Shown: positions 11,964-24,295 of the stretch, one piece after another
Numbering within the stretch: the first letter of the stretch is position 1
How the letters are laid out: each line of letters opens with the position of its first letter
Assembly (NCBI GenBank): GCA_036346255.1
Contig: CM070619.1
Coordinates: 38,880,342-38,944,341, forward strand
Reading direction: 5' to 3'
DNA: 64,000 nt
Source of the DNA: Ampelocalamus luodianensis
Taxonomy: Eukaryota; Streptophyta; Magnoliopsida; Poales; Poaceae
Made by a program: the position numbers and the translations under genes
The notes under the pieces: model-generated
What the model was told of the DNA's origin: nothing
The model's input: the letters and a program-made list of their open reading frames with translations, nothing else
Database searches by the model: none

Positions 11964-12335
11964 TCTCTCTTTGAAAGCGGAGTCCGCACTTTCTTCGGAT
12001 TTCGATTAGATCTCGATCAACCGATCTAGATCGTGCGGTCCATATTAACTGGTACCGATTCAAATCATTTAATCTCTCTATTTATCACAGCCGCCCATTT
12101 GCAATCGGACGGCTGATATTCTTTTGAGCTTTTGTTAAGCGCCCGCGGCTGAGGATGACAAAGGGGCCCACATGTCATATTTTGCCTCCCTTCTTCCTTA
12201 TCTCTGCGCGCAGCCATTTTTGTGAGTAGAGGAGGGGATTTATCCAAAGATTATGCACTAATTTTTGGATGTTTAGCTAAATGGACACCTCATCAACTCT
12301 AGATCTTTCCCTCTTGCCCTGTAGCTCAACATCCA

Positions 12336-12343
12336 TATATAAA
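12336..12343 (+). promoter_or_regulatory. TATA box in LTR B
   Basis: TATATAAA is followed by CCCTAGC and a CT-rich leader, in the LTR sense strand after the U3 motif array. Confidence 0.6.
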
Positions 12344-14230
12344 CCCTAGCTTTTGCTTTTGCCAGTGTTGACCGAAGCACCTCATCCTCCATTGTTGGCC
12401 AGTGGAGTTCTTGCTCTTGTTCCTTTTGCTTATCCATCCTAAAACTCTGGTTCCACCTTGCAATAAAGATTGGTCATCTTTTGTAGGTTAAATCCAGAGT
12501 TTATTTCTCTGTCAATCATCATCGGTTTTTAGAGTCTTTGGCTCCTTTCCCATCCTGGTAAGCTAAAAACCCTGGTTATGACATCTTGAGCATCTTAAGG
12601 ACTTTAAAAGCTCCTGTGAATCATTCTTTTAAGCATCAGTAGCTTCAACTTGCTTCAAACGAAAAGTTGATATTATAACTTTCGGTTTTCTATGTCATTT
12701 TCAAGACCTAGGTTCTTTCTGTCAACTTACCATCTTATTTAGGTTTTGACTAAACCTAGCAAAGCATGACAAGTTGATCTTTCAATTCTTGTCATCATCT
12801 ATTTTGCTTCATAAGCAAAGATCTGTCTCTGTTTCTTTTTGTTGGTTTAACCGACAAAAATGAATTTCTTCTTAGTTGTTGTGATCTAAACTAGTTAGGG
12901 TTAGACTAAGGTTGGTTTGGGATATTAATTACCCTAAAAGATCATGCTAAGTTTCATTTATGAACTTTTGCATGTTCTATATTCCTTTTCCGAAACTTGC
13001 CATCTCATCTGTTTTCACTCTTTCAAATCAAATTGGGACTTTGCACTAAACTCTAGTTTCGTCTTTTGAAAACAAAGAAGCTATATTATGGGTTATTATC
13101 ACTAATATGGGTAGTTATGGCTTAAGCATGCTGTAATCATGCATTTCCAAATTGATCATGCATTTTTCCTTCATTTTGAGCTTATTGTCAGATTTGGCAT
13201 TTATTGGGTTTATTTGCTTTCTATAGAATCTGGTTCATTTGAAGTTTTTGAATCTGCCTCTGAGCAACCTGAACCTGCAACAGAAGTGTATTACTACCAA
13301 GGCAAGCATCCTCTTTGCACCATATTGATCCCAAATTTTGTACAATAGTTTTTACAAATCCAGTGATATCTCAGGCATGCTATTTTTCTCAAAATACAAA
13401 ATGTGATCTGTTAGTAGTTAGCTATGACCAAACATGATGGATTACCTCAATTGTCACCATACACTTAACCCTAGCATAGTACTGTATATCATAAGCTATA
13501 TTTTTAGTTTTAGCTTAGACATGCAGTCTAGAGATTTTAGAGTTTGACAAGCATATCTTGTCAAACATGGGAATCACAACTGAACTATTGTTATTTAAAA
13601 CTCTTTGTCCAGTTTCTTTAAATCAGTCTTGTATTTGAAATTCAAATTGATCTGGACAAGAGGAAGCTAGTGATGGTGCTTTTGTGCACGAGATTGGGTT
13701 TTGTGGTGGACTTGTCCGGGTTAATTAAGGACCGAACTCGACTATTCAGGTTCAAGTCCCCACGCACTTCCACATGCGGTGTATGGGCGCTGTTTGGTTA
13801 AGTAAAGGTTAAGACTATTGAGTTGGAAACAGGAGAGTAAGGATATGTGTATTGACCTTGTATGGCATAGATGCTCGTCCGAGGGTGCGTTTTATGCCAT
13901 GTGAGCTTGTATGTCAAGATCGATGTTCTTAGGAGGGTGAGGCGTATATGTGCCTCGCCGCATATACGATACCTTAATGGTGCCGATAGCATTCTACTAT
14001 GGGTAGGGAACCAATTCGCATTAAATTGTTTGGATCGGCAGACATCGACGCAACATGTGTGCCCGGTTAGGCGGATGCTATCGATCGTTGTTTAAGCGGA
14101 TCACTCACACATGGGGTCCAACTCAATAGTGTTGGCTTGTTGAAAATACCAAATCTTAGTTTCCGCTCGCATACCAAAGGAAGTATGTCATCATTCGAGG
14201 CATCCGAAGGCAACGGGCTAGCTAAGTCAT

Positions 14231-14296
14231 GTGGGTAAAGATGTACACCCCTGCAGGGTATAATCTGTTCGAATAGCCGTGTCCACGGTCATGGAC
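14231..14296 (+). promoter_or_regulatory. Conserved palindromic LTR block (copy in B)
   Basis: It holds CCCTGCAGGG, CTGTTCGAATAG (one base off the perfect palindrome) and GTCCACGGTCATGGAC with 5-base inverted ends. It is conserved although the LTR around it is not alignable by eye with LTRs A, C, D or I. Confidence 0.65.
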
Positions 14297-14607
14297 GATA
14301 ACTTGAATTGATGTCACCTGTATAGAAGTTTTGATTTTCAAAAATCTGGTTTGGATTTATTTTCGGTTTGCATGAGGGAATCATGCACTGTACTGTTTAC
14401 TTTTATGTCATTTACTTACTGTTCTAAGCAAACTTTGATTTATTAAATTGCTCTGACAAAAGTTAGTCTTTGTAGGTTAAGATGTATCGCTTTATGCAAA
14501 TTTGAACCTTTATCCCTTCCTGTTGTAACCTTATGCATGTAAAAACTCTACTCCTTTGAATAGGCTCAAATAACCACTTTCTTTAATTAGTTTGTGTAAG
14601 ACTTGCT

Positions 14608-14649
14608 GAGTACCTTCCGTACTCAAGGTGCTATCACCTATTGTTGCAG
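14608..14649 (+). promoter_or_regulatory. LTR hairpin followed by acceptor-like TTGCAG (B)
   Basis: GAGTAC (14608-14613), loop CTTCC, then GTACTC (14619-14624) form a perfect 6-pair stem. TATTGTTGCAG follows, ending at 14649, then GTGAGG. Confidence 0.6.
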
Positions 14650-15117
14650 GTGAGGACGGTTTCCTTTATGAAGTACCCGTTAGCGCCGATCAGGGTGACG
14701 CTAACGAGTAACGCTACTTCTTTCCTCCACGCAATTGCCTGCGGGTGGATGAGGCCATTGGTGGACTTTTTCAGTTTATTTTGCTTCCATTTGTTGAATA
14801 TGTTGTAGTGACCAAGTCACTCTATATTGTAGTACTAAACCCGAATGTTGTATACCTATGTTTAATTATGCAAATGTACGACTTGTATGTGTATGATGCA
14901 ATGTTGTTAAAGGATATATATATGCAATGGTCATTGATCCTGGGAACCATTGTGAGATATATATATATCCGGGGATCCTGTTTATTGGAATTGTTACTTG
15001 TTGAATTTATACCTTTAGCATGATCTTTAATTGAGGGACAGTACCTTTCCTTCATTAATAATCATGTTACTGTATGAATTTAATTAAGTACATTTCCAAT
15101 AACCTGGGGAGCCCACA

Positions 15118-16440
15118 GGTAGTCTGCACGGAGACGATCTTCTCGCTCCCAAGTAGCTTCATCCTCAGAATGATTCGACCACTGAACCTTAAGGAACTTG
15201 ATGGTCTTATTCCTCGTTCTTCGCTCACTCCTCGAGTATGCGAACAGACGCCGCGGTAGGTCAAATCTTCCCGACATCAAGAGTTTCCAACGGAGCTTCT
15301 CGGTTGGAACACGGAGACACTTCTTTAGCCGGGACACATGGAACACATCATGTACTCCGCAAGTGCGCGCAGCAACTCCAACTTGTAGGCAACGGCTCCC
15401 TTCTTCTCGATGACGCGGTATGGACCGACATATCGAGGAGCTAACTTGCCCTTGACACCAAAACGCTGGTGACCTTTCAGAGGAGAAACCTTGAGATAAA
15501 CGAAGTCATTGGGCTCAAAGCTCAACTCACGACGACGGCGATCCGCATAGCTCTTTTGCCTGGACTGAGCCGTGCGCAAACGATCACGAACAAGCTGGAC
15601 TTGACTCTCGGCTTCATTGATCGAGTCCGGGCCAAAGAAAGGTCTCTCACCGGTCTCAGACCAGTTCAACGGGGTTCTACACTTTCTCCCGTATAAGGCC
15701 TCGAATGGTGCCATGCCGAGACTGGCTTGGAAACTGTTGTTGTAAGAAAACTCGGCGAATGCCAAGCACTTCTCCCAATGCTTCCCATAGGAAAGGACAC
15801 AAGCTCGAAGCATGTCCTCCAACACCGTTGACCCTTTCGGTCGACCATCGCTTTGGGGTGAAAAGCCGAGCTGAAAGAAAGCGAGTTCCCATAGCCTCTT
15901 GCGAGCTATGCCAAAATCGCAAGTGAACAAATGAACCACGATCCGACACATCGTCTTCGCACACCATGCAAACTCACGATGCGGGCTATGTAGAGATCCG
16001 CCGAAGACCCACTCGAAGGTCGGTCTTGACAGAAGAAAATGAGCCACCTTAGTCAATCGATCGATGACGACCGGATGGCATCATTCTTCTTTGGAGACCG
16101 GTAGACCGGTGATAAAGTCCATCCCGACCGAATCCCACTTCCACTCCGAATTGGTAAGGGTCGGGCAGTCTGCCGGGACGCCGATGCTCGGCCTTGACAC
16201 GACGACACACGCGCGCTCGGCAACGAACCTTGCGATCTCCCTCTTCATTCGGGTCCACCAAAATCTCGCCGGAGATCCCGATACATCTTTGTGGCCCGGG
16301 TGAATGGACAAGGAGAATCATGGGCTTCATGAGGATCAAATCCCGCAACTCCATGTCCTTTGGAACCACGAGGCGTTTCCGAACCTCACGACACCAAGCT
16401 CATTTACGGAGAAGCACTTGGTCGCTCCATTCTTGACATT
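15118..16440 (-). pseudogene. pol: Element C pol, integrase and chromodomain part (3' end removed by B), frameshifted
   Basis: Read on the minus strand, this is the integrase. The HHCC region sits near 16220-16320 (SIHPGHKD, WWTRMKRE in two frames), the first catalytic Asp (MDFITGL) near 16100-16125, SDRG near 15940-15950 and TERVN near 15825-15840. A long frame from 16056 to 15325 holds APFEALYGRKCRTPLNWSE, then LAPRYVGPYRVIEKKG. The chromodomain core DEATWEREDRLRADY ends at 15118, where element B is inserted, so stop codon, polypurine tract and 3' LTR are left of the window. GGTCGACC at 15838-15847 lacks a base present in element D's GGTCAGACG and causes a frame change at the TER motif. Confidence 0.85.
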
Positions 16441-18340
16441 TTCCTTGATGCGGTTCACTCCAACATCCGATCACGAGCAGACTTGATCCGATCCACCAAG
16501 GTTGGTCAGACAACCAAGGCGGCGAGGGAACCATGCTCAACCAAACCTGTTGAGACGCTGAAACTCCTCTAGAAGAGGGGCCGATGCTCTGAAGAAACAA
16601 TGCATTGCAATGCGCTTATGCGACTAAGCGCATCCGCAACGACATTGGCCTTGCCCGGATGGTAGTGAATACCCATGTCATAGTCCTTGATCAACTCCAA
16701 CCATCTCCTTTGCCGGAGGTTCAGGTCTGGTTGGGTGAACAAATACTTTAGGCTTTTGTGATCCGAATACACTTCACAACGACACGATTAGGTAATGTCG
16801 CCAAATCTTAAGTGCATGAATCACAGCGGACAACTCCAAGTCATGGGTAGGATAGTTGAGTTCATGAGGTCTCAGTTGCCTTGACGCATAGGCCACTATG
16901 TTGCCTTCTTGCATAAGGACACAACCGAGGCCTCGACGAGAAGCGTCGCAAAAGATATCAAGCTTTGACGGACATTGGGGAGAACAAGAACGGAGCGTGG
17001 TCAATCGCTGTAAGCGCTTGGAAACTTTTCTCGCAATCAGCGGACCACGAGAACTTCTTTTCCATCTTGAGCAACTCCGTCATCGGCCGCTATCTTGGAG
17101 AAGTTCTCGATAAAGCGACGATAATATCCCGCTAAACCAAGAAAACTCCAACCGGTGGACGAAGCGGGTGACTCGAGAAAGCACGTCGCGATCTTGCTAG
17201 GATCCACACGCTACGCCTCCCGCCGAAAGAATATGGCCTAAGAAGGCTACTTCCTTCAACGTAACGCGCACTTGTCGAACCGCATACGATGGTGCTCACG
17301 GCTTGCCCAACACAAGCCTCAAATGCTCGGTGTGTTCTTCATCGCTCTTGGAGTAGATAAGGATATCATCGATGAAGACCACAACGAACCTATCCAAATA
17401 CTCCATGAACACCGAATTCATGAGGTTCATGAACAAGGCCGGAGCATTGGTCAAGCCGAATGACTTGACGGTATACTCGTACAAGCCATAACGAGTAGAA
17501 AAAGCCTTCTTTGGAATATCCTCGTGTCGAATCCGAACTCGATGATATCCCACTCTCAAATCAATCTTGAGAAGACTCGAGCTCCAGTTAATTGATCGAA
17601 GAGGTCATCGATACGGGCAAAGGGTACTTGTTCTTTACCGTTACTTCATTAAGTGGACGGTAATCAACGACATGCGCAGCGTCTTGTCCTTTTTGGGACA
17701 AAGATTGCCGAGCATCCCCAAGGAGATGAGCTAGGGCGGATGAAACCCTTCTCTTGAAGCTCACCACCGCTTCTTCAACTCCACCAACTCAATTGGGTCC
17801 ATCCGGTAAGGCCTCTTTGAAATCGGGCGTACGGGAACCAACTCAATGACGAACTCGAGGTCTCGAATCGTGGCATCCACGGAAGGTCGTCGGGAAGACA
17901 TCAACGAAGTCACATACCTGGGACTTCACTAATATCTAGAGTGGCTTCGCCGCGCGAAGAGATGCGGACTTGCGCCTTCGCAAAGCGAACTCGCTCACCG
18001 GAAGGATCGTGAGGTAGATAAGCCTCCTAGCGCAATCAATTTGTCCCATGTCTTTGAGACAACCAATCCATGCCTAGGATTACATCTAAGCTCGCCGATC
18101 GAAGGAGGATAAGGTTTGCCAAGAATCTGCCCCTTCTATCTCAACAGGACATCCCTACACTCAGACTCGCTCTCATCTCCGAACCGGAGAGCGAATGAGC
18201 AGCGGGACCAACAATGGAGTAAAAGAAGACCTCCCACAAAGAAAAGACTCGAAATAAAAGAATGAGATGCGCTGAATCAAACAAAATCAGAGCAGGAAAG
18301 AGTTAACCGAAGGGTACCCAACACGACGTCGGTGCCTCCT
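16441..18340 (-). pseudogene. pol: Element C pol, protease - reverse transcriptase - RNase H part, frameshifted
   Basis: Reading down the minus strand, the protease motif LDVILGMDWLSQ lies at 18031-18092. The region before reverse transcriptase (LVPVRPI and similar) is near 17820. Reverse transcriptase includes a clean frame 17559-17296 with LTNAPALFMNLMNSVF and the catalytic FVVVFIDDILIYS. RNase H has FCDASRRGLGCVLMQEG near 16950 in frame 17004-16774, with HDLELSAVIHALK. It continues in frame 16772-16569 with YSDHKSLKYLF and VVADALSR. Frame changes and small losses separate these blocks, so no complete product could be made from the sequence as given. Confidence 0.83.
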
Positions 18341-19415
18341 GTGCCTCCTCCGCGGAGATGAGGTTGACGCGCCACTACCCACGCTGGGTAGCGGAGACAA
18401 CCTTCGATCACGGGAGGACCACCTCCCGCCGCGCCCCCATTAGGACGAGGGCCGCTCGATCTGTTAGGGCAACTATTGGCATAATGCCCTTCCGCCGCAC
18501 AAGCAAGTGACCCGGCGGCCGGATTGCGGGGCCACCTGGCTGGTTCGCAGCGCGCGCGGATCGGGCACGGCTGCGAAGGGCGAGGAGCTGGTGCTTGGCG
18601 GCCTCGGTGGTAGCGAAGCTACGAAACGGGCCCGGGTAGGCCCGACACGAGGACGGAGAGGCCGGCTGCATGCGGCCGGGCCTCCCACTTGCGCTGCGGG
18701 ACTCGCCAGCCGCTTGGCCTTGTGCTCGGCAACAATGGCCTTGTCCACCAAGGCACGAAAGTCGCAAAGTCCACAATGGAGAGCCACGTCTTGCAGCTCC
18801 TCGGACAAACCTCCATGAACTTCTCCGCTTGGCCTCATCGGTGGCCACCTCGGATGGAGCATAACGAGCCAAGTAGTTGAACTCGCATGTACTCCATCAC
18901 CGACTTACGCCCTTGCTTGAGCGCGAAACTCCTTCTTCTTCACTTCAAGCCGGCAGGATGTGAGCTCGACGAACGCCGTCCGAACTCATCCCAAGAGAGC
19001 GGTGTGGTCGGCGGGCTGCATGGCAAGAAGTTCTCCCACCGGAGAGTCTGCCTCAAGCCGATGGGAGGCAAAGAGTGCCTGCCCTGGTCCAGCACCGAGC
19101 AACGCCGAGCTTACGCTCAACCTGACGCAGCAAGTCATCTGCATCCAATGGGTCCTCATATCTGGAGAACGTGGGGGGCTGAGTGCGAAGAAACTCGACC
19201 AAACCCCCACGAGACTGATGTCCGCTCCCCTGCCCGGATCCTGAGGCACCGGCAAGGGCGGAGGTGTTGCGCGCAATAACATCCAGCAGGACCCTCCTGT
19301 CCTCTGAACGGTTGCGCTCGATCTGAAGAAGGACCTCAGCCATGGTTGGAGGAGGCGGAAGCTCCTCATCCAAACCAGGCTGCTGACCACGGCCGCTACG
19401 ACTACCTCCAGCCAT
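18341..19415 (-). pseudogene. gag: Element C gag, frameshifted
   Basis: The minus-strand start is the ATG at 19413-19415 (MAGGSRSGRGQQ), chosen because it follows a leader of about 750 bases after the primer binding site. The N-terminal frame runs from 19415 to 19053 with PPPPTMAEVLLQIERNRSED, then PPTFSRYEDPLDADDLL. Homology then moves through other frames to a C-terminal frame, 18872-18408, starting MARYAPSEVATDEAK. A disrupted zinc knuckle is near 18470-18510, where CLCGG and GHYANSC fall in different frames. Plus-strand frames here are shadows. Confidence 0.82.
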
Positions 19416-20170
19416 CCTGGTTCAAGAAATTTAGGTTAGCAACCAAAGCACTAATACTAGAAGTTGATGAAAACGAAAAGCTAACGATTAGGGCAATGAG
19501 ATACCACCCTAACCCAAAGCCAAAAACAGCAAGTAAACAAACTTTAAATGTTTCCAAAGAAGCTCCAAAACAGCAAAGAAACTCCAAACCAAGCTCAACT
19601 TCTCAATGCCATTAACCCGTATTGAAAGAATGAGCAATGGTTTGAGAAGATAAAAATTTCAGCACACTACAACAAGTCTAACACTACTCGAGAGCAAGGT
19701 TAAATCAACGAAATAGGTGTTAGATACTTAGCTAACTAGTATCACATCTTACCCTTTTGTTCCCACAAGTTTTAGTTGATTAACCTCTCATTTTCTACCC
19801 TATTTAGAACCTTTGAGCCTGCTGTTCGGAAATTGAATGCTCGCTGTCCAGATTTCGCATCCAAGCCTCCTAGCCGAAATCTTCAACTTCGGAAGCTTCA
19901 AAATCTTGTAGAGGGCGGCTAACACTTCAATTTGCCAAACTCATTGGTTCCCAAAACCCGATTTAAACGATAATGACTATCTTTTGAGAGAAGGAAAGGA
20001 GGACAACTTTTAAAACTCAAATTAGAGCAAGATGAGATAGAAAGCTAAGATAGGTAAGGAATAAAATCTGAGAACTTACTTACGCTTTCATAAATCATTT
20101 GATACTTTGAAATTAAGTTTTTCCAAAATATCCTAAAGACGATCAAGCTTGGGTTATTACGGTCGGAATG
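19416..20170 (-). other. Element C untranslated leader
   Basis: About 750 bases lie between the primer binding site and gag on the minus strand. They are similar in content to the leader of element A (194-874). I see no gene. The frames at 19346-19615 (+) and 20045-20317 (-) are judged fortuitous. Confidence 0.6.
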
Positions 20171-20183
20171 GCTCTGATACCAA
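20171..20183 (-). other. Element C primer binding site (tRNA-iMet)
   Basis: GCTCTGATACCAA on the plus strand is TGGTATCAGAGC on the element strand with one extra base. It lies three bases from the LTR edge at 20187 and proves the minus orientation of C. Confidence 0.92.
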
Positions 20184-20629
20184 CTTTGTGAGGACCCCGG
20201 TTTATTCGACTTGTACTGTTTAACCATCCACTTGGTCCTAACAGTACAAATCAAATAAACAAAGCCTCGAGATATGTATACTTCCTGCACTGCAGATACA
20301 CACCTGCACAAAATCATGCATCAATTCCATTCATACACATAGAGTGAAGCAAAAGCAACAAATGAAAGACATAGATAATATAAAGAGAGTTATTACAAAG
20401 AGAGGCCGACAGGCCAAATAACACATAAGTAACCAACTTAAACAATGGAAGCAAAATGGCCATAAGATGGCGATAAACAAAAGCCAATCGGTGTGCCTTT
20501 ACCCACAAGGCAACCAACAGGACCGCCAAGCTAATCATCCCAAACAGCGCGCAACACGACTCACAAAAGTGAGGCCCTTGGGGCTCACCTTCTTCCTCTG
20601 CAACAATTAATATTAAGCAAAGCGGATGA

Positions 20630-20650
20630 TACAAAACTTGTTTTTGTACT
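20630..20650 (-). promoter_or_regulatory. Degenerate LTR hairpin (C)
   Basis: TACAAAA, loop, TTTTTGTA remain of the GAGTAC...GTACTC stem that is perfect in LTR I (40225-40249). The outer pairs are lost here. Confidence 0.45.
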
Positions 20651-20973
20651 GCAAGACCGACGTGTGAGATAACAGAACTATAATTAACTACATGCAAGCT
20701 TTATTTAAGTGGATGAGGCTCTGGACTTATTTTCAGCATAAAGCAAGTTTTCATTTGCAATAAGGTAATAGAGTCAAAGCAAGTTTGCAATTAACTTTTA
20801 TTGTTCAAATAAAAGAGAGACAATTATAACAATAGATAGAGAACAACACAAACCTAGAAGTGACTAACCCATAGTCACCACAACAATAGCATGAAGTACC
20901 CCTTCATACCACCCGTGTCAAGTTTAAGTTTTTAAAAGGTTGTAGTCTAGTTCTTGCACGACCTTACCAAGCA

Positions 20974-21040
20974 TGTCCATAACCTAGGACGAGGCTATTC
21001 GAATAGTTTTAACCCTGCAGGGGTGTACCAATGTACCCAC
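20974..21040 (-). promoter_or_regulatory. Conserved palindromic LTR block (copy in C)
   Basis: CTATTCGAATAG is at 20995-21006 and CCCTGCAGGG just to its right. It is the minus-strand counterpart of the block in LTRs A, D and I. Confidence 0.68.
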
Positions 21041-23131
21041 ACGATAGACCGCCTTTCCACCAGCCACGGTTAGCACACTTCCTTTGGTATGCAGACATGG
21101 CTAAGTCTAACAAGACGCTTTCCAATGGACGATGCTAATTAAAAGTCAGAACCCACGGGAGAAGGACACATTAGGCAGCCCTAACCGGTCCGCTAATGCT
21201 CCTCCAAACACTACACACAAGAATACACCCACCAACCAGCTCATAATTAACACCTCCCAAAGTACTTAGTCAAGAGAGGTTCCATATCCCCCTCGTGTGG
21301 TTAGCACGCAATAAGCGCTTGGCTTAGTGACACAAGTAACTCGGTCCTTGGGGACTTAGGCACCATTCAATCACGCCCAACAGATCACACCAACATACCA
21401 TTGTGCCCAAGTTAAGATATAGTTTTGTTTTCGATTTTTGATTTGTAAATCAATAAAACACAGGTTGGACATAATGGATTAGTATAAGTATTTGTGTGAT
21501 CGAGATCATCGACTAAGTCGATGATCGCCCAATACTACCAATACTAGGCATGGCTAAGCAATATTTATTCGAAATCTACTAAGTGACAAGAGCTCATCCA
21601 ACGAACTCTAATCACAAACAAATAACCTAGGCTCGGTAGTAGAGGATAATCATTTACCTACAGATTATGCAACTAGAGGATTAACTAATCAATTTAACAA
21701 CAAATTAGCAATGCATACATAGAAGTTAAACAAAATATTAGACTTTAAAAGTAATGGGATCAATAGGAAATGATCAAATCGCTTTTCGCTTGCTGTTGCT
21801 CAAATTGTTGCGGAGGGTCGTTTCGGGTTACCGCAAATGTCGAAGCCTAAGCGAAGAGCGAAAACAACCAATAAGACGAGCAACACTTAAACGAAAGAGC
21901 AAGCAAAAATTATCCAAATGCGTGAAATTTATACACAAGGTAAAATACTAATATACATAGACATAGAAACAGGAAAAACCAAATTTGGATTTGTGGTGCA
22001 AAAGATATTCTCTAAAACCTATTTTCTACGTATAATTAGCAATGTAGCAAAACATTTTCTAGAAATATTTTGAAGCTGAAATTTTTATGGTAGCTACCTA
22101 CTGGTATAGTGGTAACCCATATAAAATTTCAGGTCATTTGGAGTTAAAATGATTTAGTTATGATTTTTCTAAGTTACAAATCTAAGACATGATTAATTTC
22201 ATATTAAAGACTCTTTGCAAAACCTATACTAAGCTAAAGTACTTTATGAGATGCATTTATAGAACCTTAGTTTGTTAAATTTGGAGCTACAGAGAAAAAG
22301 AGATGCAATTTTGAAGTTTAAAACAATTAATATGTGCCAATAAAAGCTCTCGGAACTAAATCTGGAAAACCAATAAAAACTGGGGAGGTCGTGGGCCGAT
22401 GATCAAGGATCGCACGGCTCACGAGCTCTGATGCTAAACCTCGCATAAGCACACGGGGCAAAGACCTTGCGCGCTTAGAGAGGTCTTAGCCGTTGATATT
22501 GAACCCAACGGCTACGACCGGTGCGACAACGCGACACGGATGAGGTCCTCGCGCACTAGGAGGTCGTGGCCGTCGGATCCGATCTCGCGGCCCCGAGCTC
22601 CACGAGGAGGTCCTACGGCTATCTCGCTAAGGGGAGGTCCGGACGGTTAAGATCGGAAGGAGGAGGTCTTTGACGGCTAAGATCTCCGAGGAGGTCTTAA
22701 GCGCCAATGACTCCACCGATGGATTTAGATCCAATGGCCCAAGTGAGATGGGATGTTCGGGCCATCCGAGCGCCTCAACGAATCGGGCCTTGGATCTTGA
22801 GGTGGACGGCCTAGATCAAGATTGCGTCGGAGGGGTCCGAATGTTCTCGGATCCGAGCCGTAGATCTAAAGGCGAACGACAAAGAGAGAATCAAAACGAT
22901 AGAGCCGCAAATAGATCGAAGAGGTCTCAGCAGTTAGATCTAAATCTAACGGTCCAGAGTCGGCGAGGAGGTCCTAGACGGTCACGATCTCCGGGGAGGG
23001 CGTGAGCGGCTAAGATGAAAACGAGGAGGTCCTATGAGGCAGTGTTTAATAGAGAGAGTCGGACGGTTCGGATCTTCCGTGGGGAGGTCTGAACGGCCCG
23101 ATTTAAGCGAGGAGGTCTTGCGGTCTTCTTC

Positions 23132-23330
23132 ACAAAGGACCAGAGGTGGTCTTTTGCAAAGAGGACCTCAAGGAGTAGTTTTGGAGGTTTTCTTTACAAA
23201 AGACCAGGGGTGGTCTTTTGCAAAGAGGACCTCAAGGAGGTCTTTTAGGGGTGGCTTTTTACAAAAGACCACAGGGAGGTGTTTTGCAAAGAGGACCTCG
23301 GGAAGGTCTTTTGGAAACACAAGGTGGTCT
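23132..23330 (-). repeat. Minisatellite, about 65-base unit, three copies, in LTR C
   Basis: Units start near 23132, 23196 and 23261 with ACAAAAGACCA (the first slightly changed) and carry GGTGGTCTTTTGCAAAGAGG and similar. Each unit has an inner inverted pair, AAAAGACC and GGTCTTTT. Looser GGAGGTC-bearing repeats extend over 22440-23500 and 24550-24790. Confidence 0.7.
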
Positions 23331-24286
23331 TATACGGCCAAGATTTAACAGGGGTGGTCCTATACGGCTAGGATCACCACCAAGGGGAGGTCCAGAGACT
23401 TAGGATTTTTCGGAAAAGATCCTAAGGCCCAGATCTACACTTGAAGAGGTCGTGAACGGCTAAGATTAGCCCGAGGAGGTCCAAGAGTGGACTTAATGGT
23501 GCAGGACCTCCAGACAGCGGCGGCTAAGACAATTTAATGCATCTAATGATTGACAATAAATGAATCTAAAAGGAACACTTAATGACTAAGGCCCTGGCCT
23601 ACACGTCAGTGACTCCACGGCACAAATTAGGACACAATTAATGCACCAATGATAAGCAATGATTTGAGCATTAATGTGGTCCGAAGAACATGACGAAAAC
23701 GGGAATTTGCGAACTGGCAAAACCCGAGCGAGTTCATCAGCTTGCCGCCGGCGATGTGGACCTCGTCGGCGGAAACCAAAGGCACGGATGAGCTCCAAAT
23801 AGGGAGGAGGACCTAAAGGTGCCAACAGCTAGGGCTAAAGCGCACCCTACCGGCGGCTAGCCGGAGGTGATCGCCGGAGGCAAAACGTGACAAAAACGAA
23901 GAACTAACGCGGTCTAATAGAACAAGGTTTTCAGCACTAGGGTACCAACCTGGAAGTGAAGGAGGTCCAGGGATGGCCGAAAGAGCTCCGGTGATGGGGG
24001 TGCTCGCCGGAGACGAAGGAGACGACCACCCTGGCCACAAACAGCAAGCTCCCAATTTGTCAACCTCTGTGAAGGTTTAAACAAAAACAAGTTAGGGAGG
24101 CTTGAGGTGACCAAAAGAACAAAAGGATAGCCAAAATTGCAATATTGAACCACTGGAGCTCAAGGGTGCGGAGAGCTCCAAGGTCTAGCAATGGTGCAGA
24201 GGCTTTCGGAGACTTGAGCACAAGAGCAAAGAAAGAACTAGGGGTGCAAGAATGGATCCAAAGAAGCTTAAGGAGAAGCCCGAATC

Positions 24287-24295
24287 CATATATAG
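24287..24295 (-). promoter_or_regulatory. TATA box in LTR C
   Basis: CTATATATG on the minus strand lies about 0.9 kb into the LTR from its start, as in LTR A. Confidence 0.5.

Larger units (their letters stand above)
10732..15117 (+). mobile_element. Element B 3' LTR (4.4 kb)
   Basis: The LTR starts TGTAACAGCCCC after the polypurine tract. I place its end at GGGAGCCCACA (15117), where sequence changes abruptly to the reverse strand of element C. Its body is much diverged from LTRs A, C, D and I but keeps the same plan: an array of GTTGGAT inverted motifs (11331-11963), a TATA box (12336), leader, palindromic block (14231-14296) and hairpin with acceptor-like site (14608-14649). Small frames such as 13871-14095 and 14745-15023 are not supported as genes. 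The end is less sure than the start because no second copy is in the window. Confidence 0.8.

Noticed and set aside
22670..23403. Plus-strand frames of 104-111 codons, including RGPQG-type repeats
   Set aside because: They are translations of the minisatellite and GGAGGTC repeats in LTR C, antisense to the element.
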